NCBI GenBank assembly: GCA_023055355.1
Contig: JALJCS010000022.1
Location: 8,293,001-8,357,000, forward strand
Reading direction: 5' to 3'
From: Agelaius tricolor
Taxonomy: Eukaryota > Chordata > Aves > Passeriformes > Icteridae
DNA: 64,000 nucleotides
This document shows, piece by piece, positions 36,346 to 50,874 of the stretch. The translations under genes were made by a program, and so were the position numbers. Under the pieces are notes generated by a model. That model was given only the letters and a program-made list of their open reading frames with translations. It was not told the origin of the DNA and searched no databases. Each line of letters opens with the position of its first letter. The stretch's first letter is position 1.

Positions 36346-39300
36346 AAGTTGATGTGTTTGTTACACTTAGGTTTAACATGTCTCCTCTGAAGTCCAAGGT
36401 ACAGCAGGACATGGATTTTCTAACTTCACACACCACATTGCAGTGCTCATATAAAGCCCAGAACAATACTTCATATTTTGGCAGAATTTTTTTCTCTTGC
36501 CGAGCTGGTGAATAATTCAGTTTTTTACACCATCTTTCCTCCTACAAAGATCGATTTCAATTTGGCTTCAGCAAAGTCTTAACATAAATATGTGATTAGA
36601 GGAGGAATCTAACTTAAATTACTGTAGTTAATTTTTGTGTATGTTAAATGTATGTACTCCAAGCACTCTTCTCCAATGTTACTTAAAACCCTTATATCTT
36701 TCAAATGTGGTTTATTCTTAGAAAACTCAAGCTGCTCCTAGAATTCTGCTCCCAGTAAGAGACAAATTAGATAAAAACAACTTCTTGAGAGGAGAGAGCT
36801 TGCAGAGCTCTTGCAAGTAGACATGGAGTGCTGCTTAACAGCCTTCTATGCCCTTTTGGTAAGAATTATCCAATAACTAGTATATAGCAGATAGAATTTC
36901 ACTTTTCCAAAATGTGTGTAGTGCATCTTCTTTCCAACCCCAGAAGTTGGAAGGATTGTGAGGGCTCTGGGAATACTGCAGATTTATTTTGGCACTGCCT
37001 AATGCTTTAAGCATCCTGGAAATCAGCACTGGATATGTTCTCATAGTCTGGATGTAAATTAGCCATATGTGCATTAGAGGCATTATTTACAGATTGAATT
37101 GTGCAACTAACTATACTTAGGGCCTTAGATAAATTATTTCTATATTGGGTCCAATTTTTGCTGTCATTTACAGTAATATAAATCCAGGATCACTACACTG
37201 AAGTCAGTGGGGTAATTACTTTGAATTTTCTCCAGTGTGATGGAGAACAGAATTTAGTCTCTGGTTATTATTTGCAGCTCTTTCCCCTACACTAGGAAAC
37301 TACTGAGGCTCTTCTGTCACTTTGTCCACTCTCACTTTAGAATTATGCTCAGAAAGTGTACCTGCCTGTGAAAACAAAGTGACACAGGCAGAGTTACTTG
37401 GTTTTGGAGTCTGAGTAAATAAAAATGAGAACAGTTGCCCTGTGTTAAAATCTCTTGTTGCTTTGCTCTTCATATTCCTTTGTTTTTGCTTCTGAGAGTT
37501 TGCAACCAGAGTTCTTTCTGGTTAAACCTCACTGAAAAAGTCACCACTAATTATGTTAGGACATAGACATCACAATCTGAGCCTCTTCACCACCACTTTA
37601 AAAGGTGCTTTAGCAAAAGTGATTTGTCATTACCTCAGAATTTTCACTGGATCTTCATGGTTTGAACCAATGATGCATCCTCATTTTCTGTTGGTGTTTG
37701 ACAGCATTGCCTATCAATCACTGAAAAAGCAGTGAGCAACAATAAAAGCTCTCTACAGCAGCTCTTTTGAAATTCCCATCATCTAGAAAATGATGAAGTC
37801 AAAGATGGAGCATACTAGTCTCAATAGAAAGATAGAAACCATGCTAAAGCATCAGCAATTGTTCTCTAGAAACATTCTTGCTGATGCTGGGGTAGTGGGA
37901 TTGTCCATATAAGAACACAGATGTCTCATCATCCAGCAACATATGATATTAAGGCATACCAGTGTTGGATGCAACGTCGTAGCTGTGGTTCAAAAGCTCA
38001 TGTTAGGGGAGCACACTGGGATACTGGTTATATCTTTTTCAACTCAGTGTTTCTAATGAGAAGAAGATGTCTGAATGTATTTTCTGTAAGTCATAATCAT
38101 TTGAAAAAGTGCATTAGCAGGCACAGGTCTCATAAGTGATTTTAAATCATCTCCATATTTTGTTTTCCTTCAGCTCTCCTTTGTTTCTTTGCTGCTGCTG
38201 CTCAATCTCATTTTTTCTCTCCCCATATTACTGTAACAGCATGTTTGCCTTCATTTCCAGTGAAAGAAAAGCCTATGTGATTAAATGCATCACTTTGGCA
38301 ATCAGATATTCTTGGTGTTTATTTATTGAAGGGTCTTTTGTGCAGCGTCCTGTCACTGCCTGGGTCCTTCCATTGCTAATGACAGTATCAAGATGTCACA
38401 GAAGCTGATAATTGCCCAACTGCTGAGTTTGAGCAGCATGGTAAAGGCTGGACAGTGCTGAGTAAAGAGGCACATATATTACTGTGCAAATAACCTTTAC
38501 TCAGCAAAACTCACAGGCAGTTGTAAATACTAACTTAAATATCATCCCAGCCAAGATATGACTTCTCAGGGTCATCCCTGGAATTACTTATATTGCAGAA
38601 ACAGAGATTTGCTTCAAAATTTAAGTATCCAGCATATGTTCCCAAAGAAGACTTTTATCCAGTGGCAAGCCTGAAATTTTAAGTGTGAGAAAAAAAGAGG
38701 TAAAAGAGAGGTCAGAGCACTTGGTTTGTGCACGGCACCAGGGGGATTGCACAAAGCAGATTACCTGGGTCCCTTGTCATGTTTTCTGCAGGAAAACACA
38801 GGCAGGGAGGGAATCAGGATGGAAAGAAGAGGCAGTTCACCAAGCCAAGCCCAGGTGACGTGGCTTCCCTGAGCATCGGTGTTGCTGTGCAGAGGGAGCT
38901 CTTCAGGAAGGTTTTACCTTGGTTCAAATACTGATGCTGGCTTTGCCAGCTGGTTCAGATGAAGAACTCTGACCTGCCCCAGCACATACTTGGTCACAGG
39001 GTCCATGATGGTTAACACATTTCCCCTGCCCAGAATGCTTCACCTGGGAAACCTGCACCTAGCCCACTTCCCAGCTCTCCTTGGTCACAGAGCCACCCTG
39101 TCTGAAAAGCTTCTGGGGTGAAAAACTCACAATCCCTTTGTAAAAGTTGACCTGAGAACTAACTGACCTCACTGTTAATAATCCTATATATTATATCTAT
39201 TATCAGAATTTGATCATTTCCAGCTTCTATGTCTTGATTCATTTTTATATTTTAAATTATGGCACCATTACACATTTTCTCCACATGTAGGTATTAATAT

Positions 39301-42300
39301 ATTGATCAAGTCTTTTAACCTTTTTTCTGATAAACAGATTAAGCTGCAAACATCTATCCCTACAAGGCAGATATTCCAGATCTTGAAATCATTCTTTTCT
39401 GATCTATTTTCAATTTTCCATGGCTTCTTTGAAGTGTGAACACCAAGACTAGTCATGATATTCCAGTAGTTTTCCCACCAGCTCACACACAGCTGTACTT
39501 CTTGTGCCAGAATCCCTGGCCCAGTAACTCTGCTGCTAGCTTAGGTTGAGGAAATTCAATCTAGGGTATTAAAACACTTGTTATATATTTTCCCTGCATA
39601 ATTGGAAAGCAGTGAGAGATCAAGCAATGGATCAAATCTGCGGGGGGAGAAAAAAAAAATTCCAATTCTCAAGTTAATTGTCCTGAAAAGTTTGGAGAAA
39701 TTTACTGCAGAGATACTCTCCCATAGAGCAATCAAGTGCTGACTGTAAGTCTGTTTATGCTTTGGACACATCTGTATGGCAGCAGCATAAAGAGTGTGGC
39801 ATGCTGTTTAATATCTGTCAGGCTTCTTTTTTAAACCACTTAATAAGCATGTATGTAAATTCTACGCAATAAAAAAGTTCTTACAACTAGAACAAGAATA
39901 ACCTTTTATGTGGTGGCTCCCACCCTTAATCCCAGCTTCTACATGCCAGTTCCTCCCCCCACTTTCACATCCCCATTTCTTGACAGGTGCCAGAATGTTT
40001 CAGAATTTTCCTGCAGCTTCACCATGGGAACTGCCATTTCACCAGGAATGAATTTGACCCGCTGAGCAATAAAGCTGAGGCAAAACACTCACACTCCAGC
40101 CAGGATGGGGGAATTGCTTGTTTTTCTGTTGGCATGTACTCCTCTGGCATTTTTTTTTCACTGAGGAGCGTTCCATGTTCATTCAACCTTCCTCTAACTT
40201 CACCTTGAGAAAGAAACAGGGCTTTGAAAGTGTCGTTTTCCCAGCAACAGCTGCTGCTTTTAGCATCCAACAGTCTTTAAATCCATAGAAAGCTAGTTTA
40301 TATGGACAGGGAAGCATTAAATGCTAGGAAATGAGGGTCTTTAGGTAACTATTCCAGATCTGCTATATCTGCAGTTACAGCAATTGGTGGTGTAGGTGGT
40401 GTTCTTTTACTGGCTTTTAATGAGACACATTTATTACTGCCTTGCGATAAACCAAAGTACAGCCATAAAAGTGACTTTCATTGAACATTTGTTTGAGTTC
40501 TGCCTGGGTCTTATAAAGCTTCATTTGTTCAAGACTTCAGTTTTTGTTTTACATGCCTGCCACCTTTTTGGTAACAGCTGTTATCTCCTTCTCTGGCTGA
40601 ATACAATAGGCTTACCTTCCAGGACACAACAGGAACTTGTTTCATGACCTGTGTGAGACGGAATTGGGATTTGGTCCTTCATGATCTGCTAAATGAGCAG
40701 AGTATCCCAGCCCCTCCATACAACCAGGCAGAATGTGGGCGTGAAACTGCTCACGTTTATTTGTTAAAATTTCACAGCAGTTTGAAACAGTCATCATGAA
40801 GGTTGGTAACAGAAATGAAATTTTAGAACAGCATCAAATCCAGCAGTCTTTGTTCAAGGACTGAACAAAACCCATTGGCTTGAGAGATCCTTGGTAGACC
40901 CAAACCTTCTGCCACAGCATGGTGATAAAAATAAATGTGCTTTTTTTAGGTCCAGCAGTGAATTTAAAGCTTATGCATTTCCTTCATCTGCTGGGCTAGT
41001 TCACATTTCACTAAATATATGTTCCAATATTTCAGCTAAACTCTCTGGAAATATTCTGCAAGAAATGTTCTTAACAATTCACCTCCGTAAGTTAATACCT
41101 ATTAAAACCTAAAAATGAATTAGATTTGGAATTTCCTGGATTCTTGTGTTTGTCATGCAAATTTTCAGTGCTGTTCTTTTTATGATAATATGAAATAAAG
41201 TAGTTTCTTATAGTAACATTGTAAATCATTTGCTTTCTATTACATGCAGCTGGTTTTGTTACAGTAATGATTTTGTATGGGTGCACACTGCAGTGCGTAT
41301 TAAAGGCAATGAAACATTCTTTTTTCAGGGCTCACATGCAATTGATGTTTGTGCAAATATAACCAGATAATGACAAAACAGTAATTTATTATAATATATT
41401 AACGAGGTTGTTTTTTCTCTCTTCTCCCAAAATGCACCTTCTTCTAAGCTGCCCTTCCCCCTGCAGCAAATCCTTTTTTTTCCCCTTGTTTACAAAAACG
41501 ACTCCCCACCCTTGCAGATGCAGATTAGAGTTTTTCAGCTTACTAGAGATCCAGAATCAAAATCTAAACCAGCTGGTGCTTTTACGCGGGTGTCTTACTT
41601 TAGCTTACTCAAAAGAGCACAAGATGAACGGTAAGAATTAAATAAACCACAAATTATTTTGGGGACTGTCTGGTTTATATTAGAAGTAAACTTTTCACTG
41701 CTGGCTGTTGTTTCAAAACTATTGCCTCTATTTTTGATATTCATCCTTGGGATCTAACACAAACTATGTCTTACTAGTTTAATCCATTGTTAGGCCATGT
41801 TTAAATATCTTTTATTATAGTCATGTGCTATAAAATAGTTCTCACTGGAGTTTGCTGGCTCGAAGCCAAAGGGTAATACAGCTTCAAGTGGCACAGCGCA
41901 GTATTAAAAGAATTTTTTTCCTTTGGTGTTGGTACTTACCAATTTCACACCTTGAAAAGAGCCTAACTACATCAAAATGTGATGTATCTACTTTGAGTGC
42001 AGGGACTAGAAAAATATTATAGCACGACAGGAGAGCAAAGAAAACATTTCAACTGTATCAACAGTATATTCATTTTAGTGCCTGATTAGCAATTTGTGTA
42101 ATTCCTTACTGCGGAGCCTAGAAATGATATACATAGGTTTTTCAAGCTTCTGCTTTTAGAAGTAACTTTGTTTTTAACTTCCTGCAGCAGGACCACTTAC
42201 AGGATTACAATGACCATTATTTAGCTCATAGTTAACATTAAATTATGTCATTTGTATTTAGAAAGATTTTTCTTCCTCCTCTGAAATGATAATTGAACGA

Positions 42301-45300
42301 GGGGTGTAACATCTCCGGTTCAGTCTCTGACAATATTATTTTTCTCATGGAGAGCCACAATCATGCAAACACTACCAATAAAGTGAATAAAGAACAATAA
42401 TAATTCTTAATAATCTGGACCTTCAATTCTGCAAGCATTTTGGCAAGAACAGATTGCTTCCCTGATACATTTCAAAATATTTCCAGGTATGGACCAGGTT
42501 CCACCGGGGTGACCAAGGATTAGAACATAAAAATTGCTACCATTATTTCATCACTGTGGCCTTACCAGCACCTTCATGGTAGGGTATTATGACATTTAGC
42601 TCTGTTGTTTCAAGTATTCATGGGGAAAACATGCCCAGAAAGGAAGGAAAGAGACTGTTAGGAGCAGTTAACCTCTGCAGCTTCCAGGGAGAGCGCTAAC
42701 ATTCGATATATGCCAAACCCGGCCCATTAGGTTGAATAATGAGTGAGTATATCTGAAACTTTGTACCAGACAAGATGAAAACAGATTGGGCAGGCTATTG
42801 TACCACACTTTATTACCTAGTGAAATGTAATTTGATCCATTTGCAGGAGGAAGAACCAAGATGCTTGTTTCAGAATTCAATTGTTCCAGAAAGATGTAAG
42901 TACCCCGGTGTTGTTATTTTTATATCGATTTTTATGAAACACATGTAGTTACATTTTTACAAGGCAGGAGGTTCTTTTAATGATGGCAGCAAGACAAGCA
43001 GTGCAAATGTTAGGGGGCTGAGTACATTCCTCTGTCAGATGACAGAGGGCAAGAATATATAGTTTAACTTCAGTCTTACAGGAGTAAAACCAGAACCAGA
43101 CACTCAAAGGCAGACAAGTTGCAGTCAGGTTGGTTCCTGCAGAGGTGAGTTTCTGCTATTGCTTCAATCTCCCACTTCCCAGGTTGGGATGTGTGGTAAA
43201 ATGAATTTACAGACAACAGCTTGGGCTAGATTCACCACACAGGACCTTTAGTGGTGGAATTTCAGCTTTATATATGAATTAGGCTATTGATTTCAAGGTG
43301 TGGTGCTCTCTGCTGTGATTTAGAGATTTTTACATATTGATTTTATTTTTGAAAGTGAGAATAATTTTGAATTTTGATCCTGCGTGCCAGAATTTGCAAT
43401 AGGCATGTTAGCTAAAGATTATGCTTGTATCTTTAAAAGGAAAATAGAATTTCATTAGCATAACTTCCTTTCCTTTTTTTTTAACCTGAGACCCTCTTGA
43501 GTTGAAATTAAGAAGAAAAAAAAATTATATCAGAGAAAGAAAAAACAAAAGAAAAAGAAAGAAATTTTCCTGAACTTGGCTGTTACATAAATCACAGTAG
43601 AAATGCTGTTGAGCCAGGCATTGTTGTGTTTGGGAAAGAGGCCATTAAGCCAATATCAAATGAGACATATATATCTGGGTATAAAACTCAGCTTGCTGCA
43701 TACCTTTGGGAAGAAAAAACCCCAAATGTCACACTCCATTATTTCCATTATGGAAATACTTACTGTGAAGCAAAAGACTATAAATCAATTAACCCAGGAA
43801 GTCACACAGGCACCCAGGTGTCTTGGACTATCACTTTATATTGAAGGTGTATGTGCAAATGGATCTTTACATTTTTTGGATATCCAGTAGCTTTGGAAAA
43901 GCTACTGGTGCTTTTCTTTTGTATTTATCTTTCAACATCAAAAGACATTCTACTTTTTTAGAAAGCCCCTTCTGAGTGTGTGGAAAGTATCACCAGTTTC
44001 ACAGATTGAGGTTTATTCATTCGCTTTTCTGTCTTGGTTTCTTTTTCTTTTGTTTAAAAGCTGTGTCATTCTTTTTTTGTTTCATTCCATACAGACTCTA
44101 CAGTGACTCGTGAAATGTCTGAAAAACAGGCTCACCTTTTTTATTTTATTTATTTTTCAGCAGCACGGTGTCTGTGCCATCTTTTGTAGCTACTCTTTCA
44201 AAGGCTGATCTCATATTGTCAACAGCAGCCCCGTCCCTCCAGTAAGCTTATCCTCTTCTCACTTTTTCTGATTTTGTACAGTCCTGTCTTGTGCCTAGAA
44301 GAAAAATCCCCATCTGAATTTCTTCACCTCCACTTGGATGTTGTTCTGTCTGGTGCTCCTTCCATCACTTTCTCCATTCCCTCTCATGAACACCTCCTGC
44401 TTTCCCTCAGCTCTTTTACCTTTGTGTTTACAGCAGACAGTGCTACCCTTTCCCTCTGGTCCCAGCTGCTGCAGCAACCTGGGCATGAAAACCACACACC
44501 TCCTGCATTTCTACTCAGGCTTTTCTTGCTGGGTTTTGGCTCAGTACAGACTTCTTAAGCCAAGAGCAATCCCATTTTGTGGTACATGACAAGCAATGCT
44601 GCAGTTTCCCCTGGGAGATGCTGGAAACATCATCTGCCCCTGCAGCCCAGTCTCCAAGAACCAGCCTGAAAGCTGCAGCTGAAGGTTGGCAGCCCTTCTT
44701 CCCCTGCTGCAGCTCTCAGAGGTCACTGATATAATTTTGGTACTTGAAATGGTGCCTCACAAGGGTTACAGGAATTTTCAATCCTGGACATGACAGGGCA
44801 ATACCTCAGCTGCAAAATTCAGGGGGGGTGCAGAGCCAGAGACTGGCAGAGGAATATCCAGAGGAGGGCTTTGGATCACACCCATTCCCAATGCACCACA
44901 TTTGTATGAAGGAAGGCCCTTCAAAGCTCTTTGAAATGTGTCTGAATGCATGAAGAGATTCCAGTGGTTTAAACATGTTTGAAAATCCCAGATGCAAAGC
45001 AATTGTGGTGCATTACACCTATCACTTCCCCACTTCCTTGTTTTTTCAGTCTGCTTTAAATGAAGAGGCATCTGAAATCCATAAATTTTATTTCTTTATC
45101 CTCATTCGAACACTACTGTAGATACCATTAAAATACCCATACATTAGAAACCTCAAAAAACATATCTGTATAATGTGTTTAAAGATTTGTCATGTTGCAG
45201 TAGTGCAGTAGGCCGAAAAACCTGAAAATCATTATTTAGAAGCATGTAGTTATCATGAAGAGCCTTATCTGTGGTGAAATAGTAGTGCAGTTTTTTTCTC

Positions 45301-46320
45301 TCATTTGCACAAATATGCCAGCTAAATATGTAAATTAAATAAACATTGTTTCAAATCAGAAATGTGTACTATTTTTTTTGTTACCTTCTTATTTAGAATA
45401 TATCAACAGTTTTTGCACAAGAGTTCTTTTACTTGTCCTGTCCCCAGAAGCTGAGTGTTCTTGTGAACTGATCTTCCCAGAATATTTCTGTATGTGGGCT
45501 CATCTCAGCTGCTGAAATCAGGCATAAAATACACTGTTAACCTAAAAGGAATAGAAAGATCTAAGTTTGCTAATATCTGCTGTCCAAGGAGGAAAAAAAA
45601 TGTATCAGAGGATGTCCTTCTCCCCCATTTTCTGAGTGGAAATGGATACAGAGACAATAGAGAGGTGATATTACACCCTAGAGCCGGATCTGGGGACACT
45701 TACCAAGCTAAATTAATCCTTCACAATCATCTCAGTTTGTTCTGTCCTGAGGGAGACAGCATTCAAAAAAGATAATCACGGGATCTTTATTCGGTAATCT
45801 GCCTTTTACACAGTGATACAGAATTTTTAGGGCAAGTGATGAATGGCAGAAAAAAAAAAAGGCACAAGGAAACAGCAACAATTGAGAGTTTACATAATAT
45901 TAGACTCTGCAGAAGGTTCACCCTGGGGATGGAGGAGCATTCCCTGGGAAGCAATAACTGTTGGCCCTCTGGACAGAGCACAGCAGAGGGCTCCTGGAAA
46001 CAGAGGCTATGCCTGTAGATAGTATCTGTGTTTTATCTGAGCAGCAGATAGCTTTACAACTCACCTGCAGCAGTCATTGTTAAGGGTCAGATAAGCTCAT
46101 AGTTCATCGTGGAAAGAACCCCCAACCACCCTGCCCAGCCCAGTGCAAGATGAACACATCTGATAGACACATGGACGGGAGGGTGATCTGGAAGTTAGCT
46201 CTTCACAGCATGGGGATAAAAACAACTTCCAGATGAAATCACAGGTGTTCATCAAATTCTCTTTTAAAACACCCCAAATTCTAAAAAAAGCCCTGAGCTG
46301 AGGTTCTTAGCCATGTCAAA
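36346..46320. other. Intergenic DNA, mostly AT-rich
   Basis: Nothing coding is recognised. Contains a perfect 11-bp-arm hairpin at 43884-43908 and an A/G-rich stretch near 43510-43563. GC rises mildly near 38700-39120 and 44220-44900 without recognisable genes. Confidence 0.65.
43884..43908. other. Perfect hairpin, 11-bp arms, 3-nt loop
   Basis: CCAGTAGCTTT, loop GGA, AAAGCTACTGG. It is followed by a T-rich stretch. Confidence 0.85.
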
Positions 46321-46329
46321 ATAAGGAAA

Positions 46330-47540
46330 AACATCTTGTGGTGTCACGACAGTAGAGCACGGAAGGGAAAGGAGCTGTGAAGTGAACAAGACTAATGGGT
46401 TAATTAACGATTATCCCTATCTGCAGAGGAAAACTCTCGCTGGAGATGATTTGAATGGCAACGGGGCTTAATCTGGCTCTTGCTCGGAGACAGAGGCTGC
46501 CTGAAATGCTGCCCTCCAGCCTCTGCTGTGGAACTGCTATTTGGTGCCTGTTCTGGCTATGGATGGGTTTCCCCCTGACCACAAACTCTGCCTCGTTACA
46601 CTGGCAGTAGAACCAGGGGATTTGGTTTTGCTGGTAGAGGACATCAAGGTTCTTTAGAGCAGAAGATTCCCCAGCTGGAGCAAATGGGACTGCTGGAAAC
46701 ATTTGGTGGGGCAGAGCAGTGTTAATGCTCAGAGGACAGAGTGCAGCTTCGGGTTTGCTGCTTTAACTGCTATGGCACAGTCAGCGAGGTGTAACTTGGA
46801 TCTCAGACGCCTCATTTTACAGCAGGTTTGGCTCTGCCATCTCTGAGGAGCAGACCAAGGCATCCTGAGAGCAATGAGCCCTCTCCCTGCTTTCCATTCA
46901 ATCGAAATCGTTTCCTCGTGCAGTTGCCTCACCTGAATTTTATTTCCGAGGAGCTGCTGGTAGTTTTCAAGGTGATTTACCAACGGGCCGGTGATAGGAG
47001 AGCAGATGGGGATGTGATCAGGTCATGGTCGCCCTGTGGTCCCTTTGTGAGCCACAGTTAAGTGATAGCTGGGTGTAATGGCTTTATCTGCTCTGCAGTT
47101 CACTGTCCCATCAGGGAGCACGTCCCCCTACAAATGGCAGAGCTCCTGCCCGCTGACCTTTGCTGCAGATCTTTGCAGTACATCAAAAAGATTAATGGTG
47201 CGAGCTGGTAGTTTCAAGACCCAGCTCTCCAAATAAAAGATATTTTTTAATTACTGTCCAACCCTATTAGGCGGAGGATTGTATAACATGTGTTTCCCTT
47301 TAGGGATGAACTGCCCCAATGGCAGTCGCAGAGCACTTTTGCATAACTCTTTCCCCCTCCCCCTGGCCCTATCTTTGTGCTGATGTGTTAACGTGCAGAC
47401 ATCCTGCTAATAGCTTGGATATGCTTAATCTAAAAAAGCAATTTTGAGGACGGGGGTTGCTCTCTGCTGCATCCCTGGGGGGGGCTGTTTCTCCAGAGCG
47501 GGCAGCACTGCCAAGTCGTTTTGGGATCTTAACTCCTTAC
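46330..47540. promoter_or_regulatory. Candidate cis-regulatory region (CpG and TAAT enriched)
   Basis: I count 26 CpGs over about 1.2 kb in otherwise CpG-poor DNA. It also holds homeodomain-type sites, including the palindrome GTTAATTAAC at 46399-46408, TTTTTAATTA near 47244, GTTAAC near 47387 and GCTTAATC near 47423. The minus-strand ORFs within it show no known domain. The regulatory role is inferred. Confidence 0.3.
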
Positions 47541-47772
47541 TGCCAGGTCTGATTTCCCTTAAAAGATAAATCTCTGTCTCTTTTCCTCACCAAATACCAT
47601 CCCTGTTTTGACTCAAAGGTTTGGTTTATTTTCTGGTTGGGCTCTCATCAGTTTTACCCATATTTTTATCCTTTGATGGGCGTCTAATCACTTAAGGGAC
47701 GTTCACAAGTGCCTGCAGCAGCAAATTGGCATTTGTGTTTTAGGGCACTTTCCAGTATTATCTGAGGTCACA

Positions 47773-47801
47773 GAGTTAGGACATTTCTATTGTCCTAACT
47801 C
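47773..47801. other. Perfect hairpin, 11-bp arms, 7-nt loop
   Basis: GAGTTAGGACA, loop TTTCTAT, TGTCCTAACTC. Confidence 0.85.
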
Positions 47802-49106
47802 ACTAAATCCATTTCTTTTCCACAGTGTGTTATTTCTTAAATTCAAGCAGTAGTTTCCATGTGAACAGAAATGTTTGAAAGGCCTCTACCAAGCAAAGCC
47901 TCACTCACTGGCTTTTAGCTTTCCATTAAACTGGGATGAATCCTTCAGCCTTTACCTGCATGAGTGATTTGGAGCCCTTCAAGCAGACTTAGATTACCTG
48001 GATAATTACAGGTTTGTCAAATGTAAGATGGTTTAGGATCAGACCCATCATTTCCAGTGAGTAGGGTTTGCAGGGTGAAATCTTCAGCTGTACTTGAGAA
48101 ATTATCTGGTCTTCTCCTGCTTTCTTCACTATCCACCCCTGCTGCTGGTCAAGCAGAAATGTTCCACTGTTCAAGTACCTGGCAACAACTATTTAATTTG
48201 ACAATTTGTAGATGGTATTCCTGTATTACCCTTTAGGACCTTAATAATAGGTTTTTCTTTAGTGAAGCATTAAAACATTAAAGGCCATAAATTCCACAGT
48301 CACCTGTATCCATTTATTGCTAATTTATTATGGAACATATCATAAAACTTTGCTTGACATATAGGCCTCTTCATAACTATAAATCTTTTTTCAACTGTTT
48401 AGATAACTTACGCTTAAGTTCAAGGAAAGACCTCTATGAGCAAATATTTTAAACATCTATTTATTATGCAACACTAATACGTACAAACTATGTGGCAAAT
48501 ACTGAGAAATATTACTCTCTAGTCAGATTTATTACTTCAAGCTTTTGGGGGATATATCTATTATAAAAATAAAATAAAAAAAATTTGTCAAGTATCTGCT
48601 TTATTAAAAGGTTTAAAAGCTCTAACTGAATAGAGCTGTTATTGCAGTTAACATCAAATATATAAATGTTTCTCTCCAAATTAAGTTTGCCATTTGTAAC
48701 CTGGATCTACAGAAAGGATTGTAAGTGTGTTTCACAGAGGAGAGCAAAACCAAAAGTTATCTGACTTGGTAATTCTATATCTTAATAATGTCTATAATGT
48801 CATTGTTGCTACAGAGCCTGACCTTGCCCTCATGAAGCCATTTTAAAAATCCCAGTGATGCTGGATGATATATAGGTATATAGAAATAATTTGGGCATTT
48901 AATTTATTCTTATCTCAAATAATTGCTTGGGATTGGCACTGTTAATATTTGTTTCTTTTAAATTCCCTGCTGTTGTTTCATATGTGAAAAAGAAAACATT
49001 TTCTTGCTTGTGGTGTATAAATTCAAGTTGCTTGGATAAACAAAACCAGAATTCTACAAAATGCTACTCTTCTTTTTTTTTCCTTTAACATTTTTACCCT
49101 GGCTGA

Positions 49107-49158
49107 ATTATTAGCATATGTATTTGCTAATCATACATATGTATTATTAGCATATGTA
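49107..49158. repeat. 16-bp direct repeat, 36-bp spacing
   Basis: ATTATTAGCATATGTA, or one base off at its edge, occurs at 49107-49122 and 49143-49158, with a further CATACATATGTA between the copies. Confidence 0.7.
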
Positions 49159-50874
49159 GTAAAGTAATTGGTTTTAGCAGCAATGCACGTGCATACACCC
49201 AGACAGCTTCTTTAGCAAGAAGTTGGTTTGTAAAAATATTGTTTGTGTGCCTCATTAAAAGGCTCTGTTTTGTTAGTCCTTTTCCTATAAATGAGTTTGT
49301 TTGCACATGGAAGGTCATATTTTTTTTGAAGCAAATTCCCCTCTCAGTGCTCTCCCCATCAGTTCAGCTTGGTTTGTGTTTGCAAATGCTCTGTGGCCTC
49401 AGGATTTTCTTATAAACTGTTAAACTATATGACCAAAATCACAGTGTAAGGCCAAAACAGTGCAGCAAGCACAACTCTTAATTGGTATAATAAAGTCAGA
49501 AAAAAGGGATGAAAATCTTCTACAATCTACTAAATGCTACTCTTTAAAGCGAGCTTGTTCATAGCAAACTAATTAAAACTGTGCAGATTTTTTGTGTACT
49601 TGAGAAAACCCAAACCCAGCTTACTCTAACGCAATCACAACATCATTAGCATCCAAATGAAAGCAAAGCAACTGATTCATCCAGAATGTGCACTAATTGT
49701 CCACCAGTTTTTTGCTGGCTTCATCACTGGATCTTTTAAGCATTGTTTCTTGGGACAGGAGGGAGGATTAATGCCCCATGGACTTTATATCCAGTCACCA
49801 GCCAAGCAGGGAGGAGGATCAATTGTCTGCTCATGCTTTGTCCCTGTCTCAATGACTTCCTGATTTCTGCTTTCAGAATATTTCTATATTTCCCCCTCAC
49901 AAATGTTCTCCCTGCTCTCTCCTTGGTCTCTTTTCCTTTTTGCCAATCCTTTCCCTGTAGTGTCCTTCCACTCTCCCCTGTGCCCCTGCTCCATATACAA
50001 GATATGGAGAGAGCTCTTACAGGCAGATTCATGCTCTACCCTTAGTGCAAGAAAATCTGCAGCTACTGTTTTTAATAGACTTTTTGTGCCCCAGATTCTT
50101 TTTCTGGGGTTAATGTGTTCATAAAATTATTCATTTTTCAGGACTTGCTGAGAAAAATAAAAAATTCATCTAAAAATAGTGAATCAATATAAAAACCTGG
50201 TTGAGAGAAGAATGCTAGAAATTTGTAGGATTAAACAAATAAAATAGCTTTTAATTATATAGCAGGCATCATTTTAATATTAATTAAGGACTCTGTGTGT
50301 CTTTGCAAGAGGCTCCCAGCACATCTCTAAATTCCGCAGCTCCACAGTAAACAACTTCTTATATTACTTCCTGAAAGTTGACCCCTATAGATTGTAATTA
50401 ATTATATTGCTGATATCTGACAAAATAAGCAACGTTCCCAGTTATTTATGGTCTTAGATTTCACTCAACTACATGATACAATGCTCCTTTAAACATTGTC
50501 AGGTGCTGTGAAAATTATCAGCCTCAAGCAGGGAAGCCCAAGGAACAGGACAAGGTTTAAAACTAATACCATGACTTTCAGTTACTGATACAATCTTACC
50601 ACAATAAAAGAATTACCTTTAATAAATATATTCCAGGACAGCCTCTGATGGGACTCAAGGAGCCAATTAAGTGTTGTATTCAAATGCTTTGTTTTTCTCT
50701 GCAGAGAAACTCCTGGGCCAGGCTCCCTTCTGGCACAACTCTGCTTAAGTCAACAAATGGAGTTACACCCGAGATGAATTTGCCGTGCTATGTTTTTCTA
50801 AATAGATTAGGGGTCATTTGAAAAGCTGTAAATAAACCTTTCAAATTCTTTAAGGCAAAAAGAAACAAATCTCC

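Noticed and set aside
36119..36466. 115-codon minus-strand ORF with repeated PSLPF
   Set aside because: Its body is translation of the AAGGG/CCCTT microsatellite.
46400..46983. Two adjacent minus-strand ORFs that look mildly protein-like
   Set aside because: No domain recognised and no clear splice signals joining them; more likely elevated GC in a possible regulatory block.
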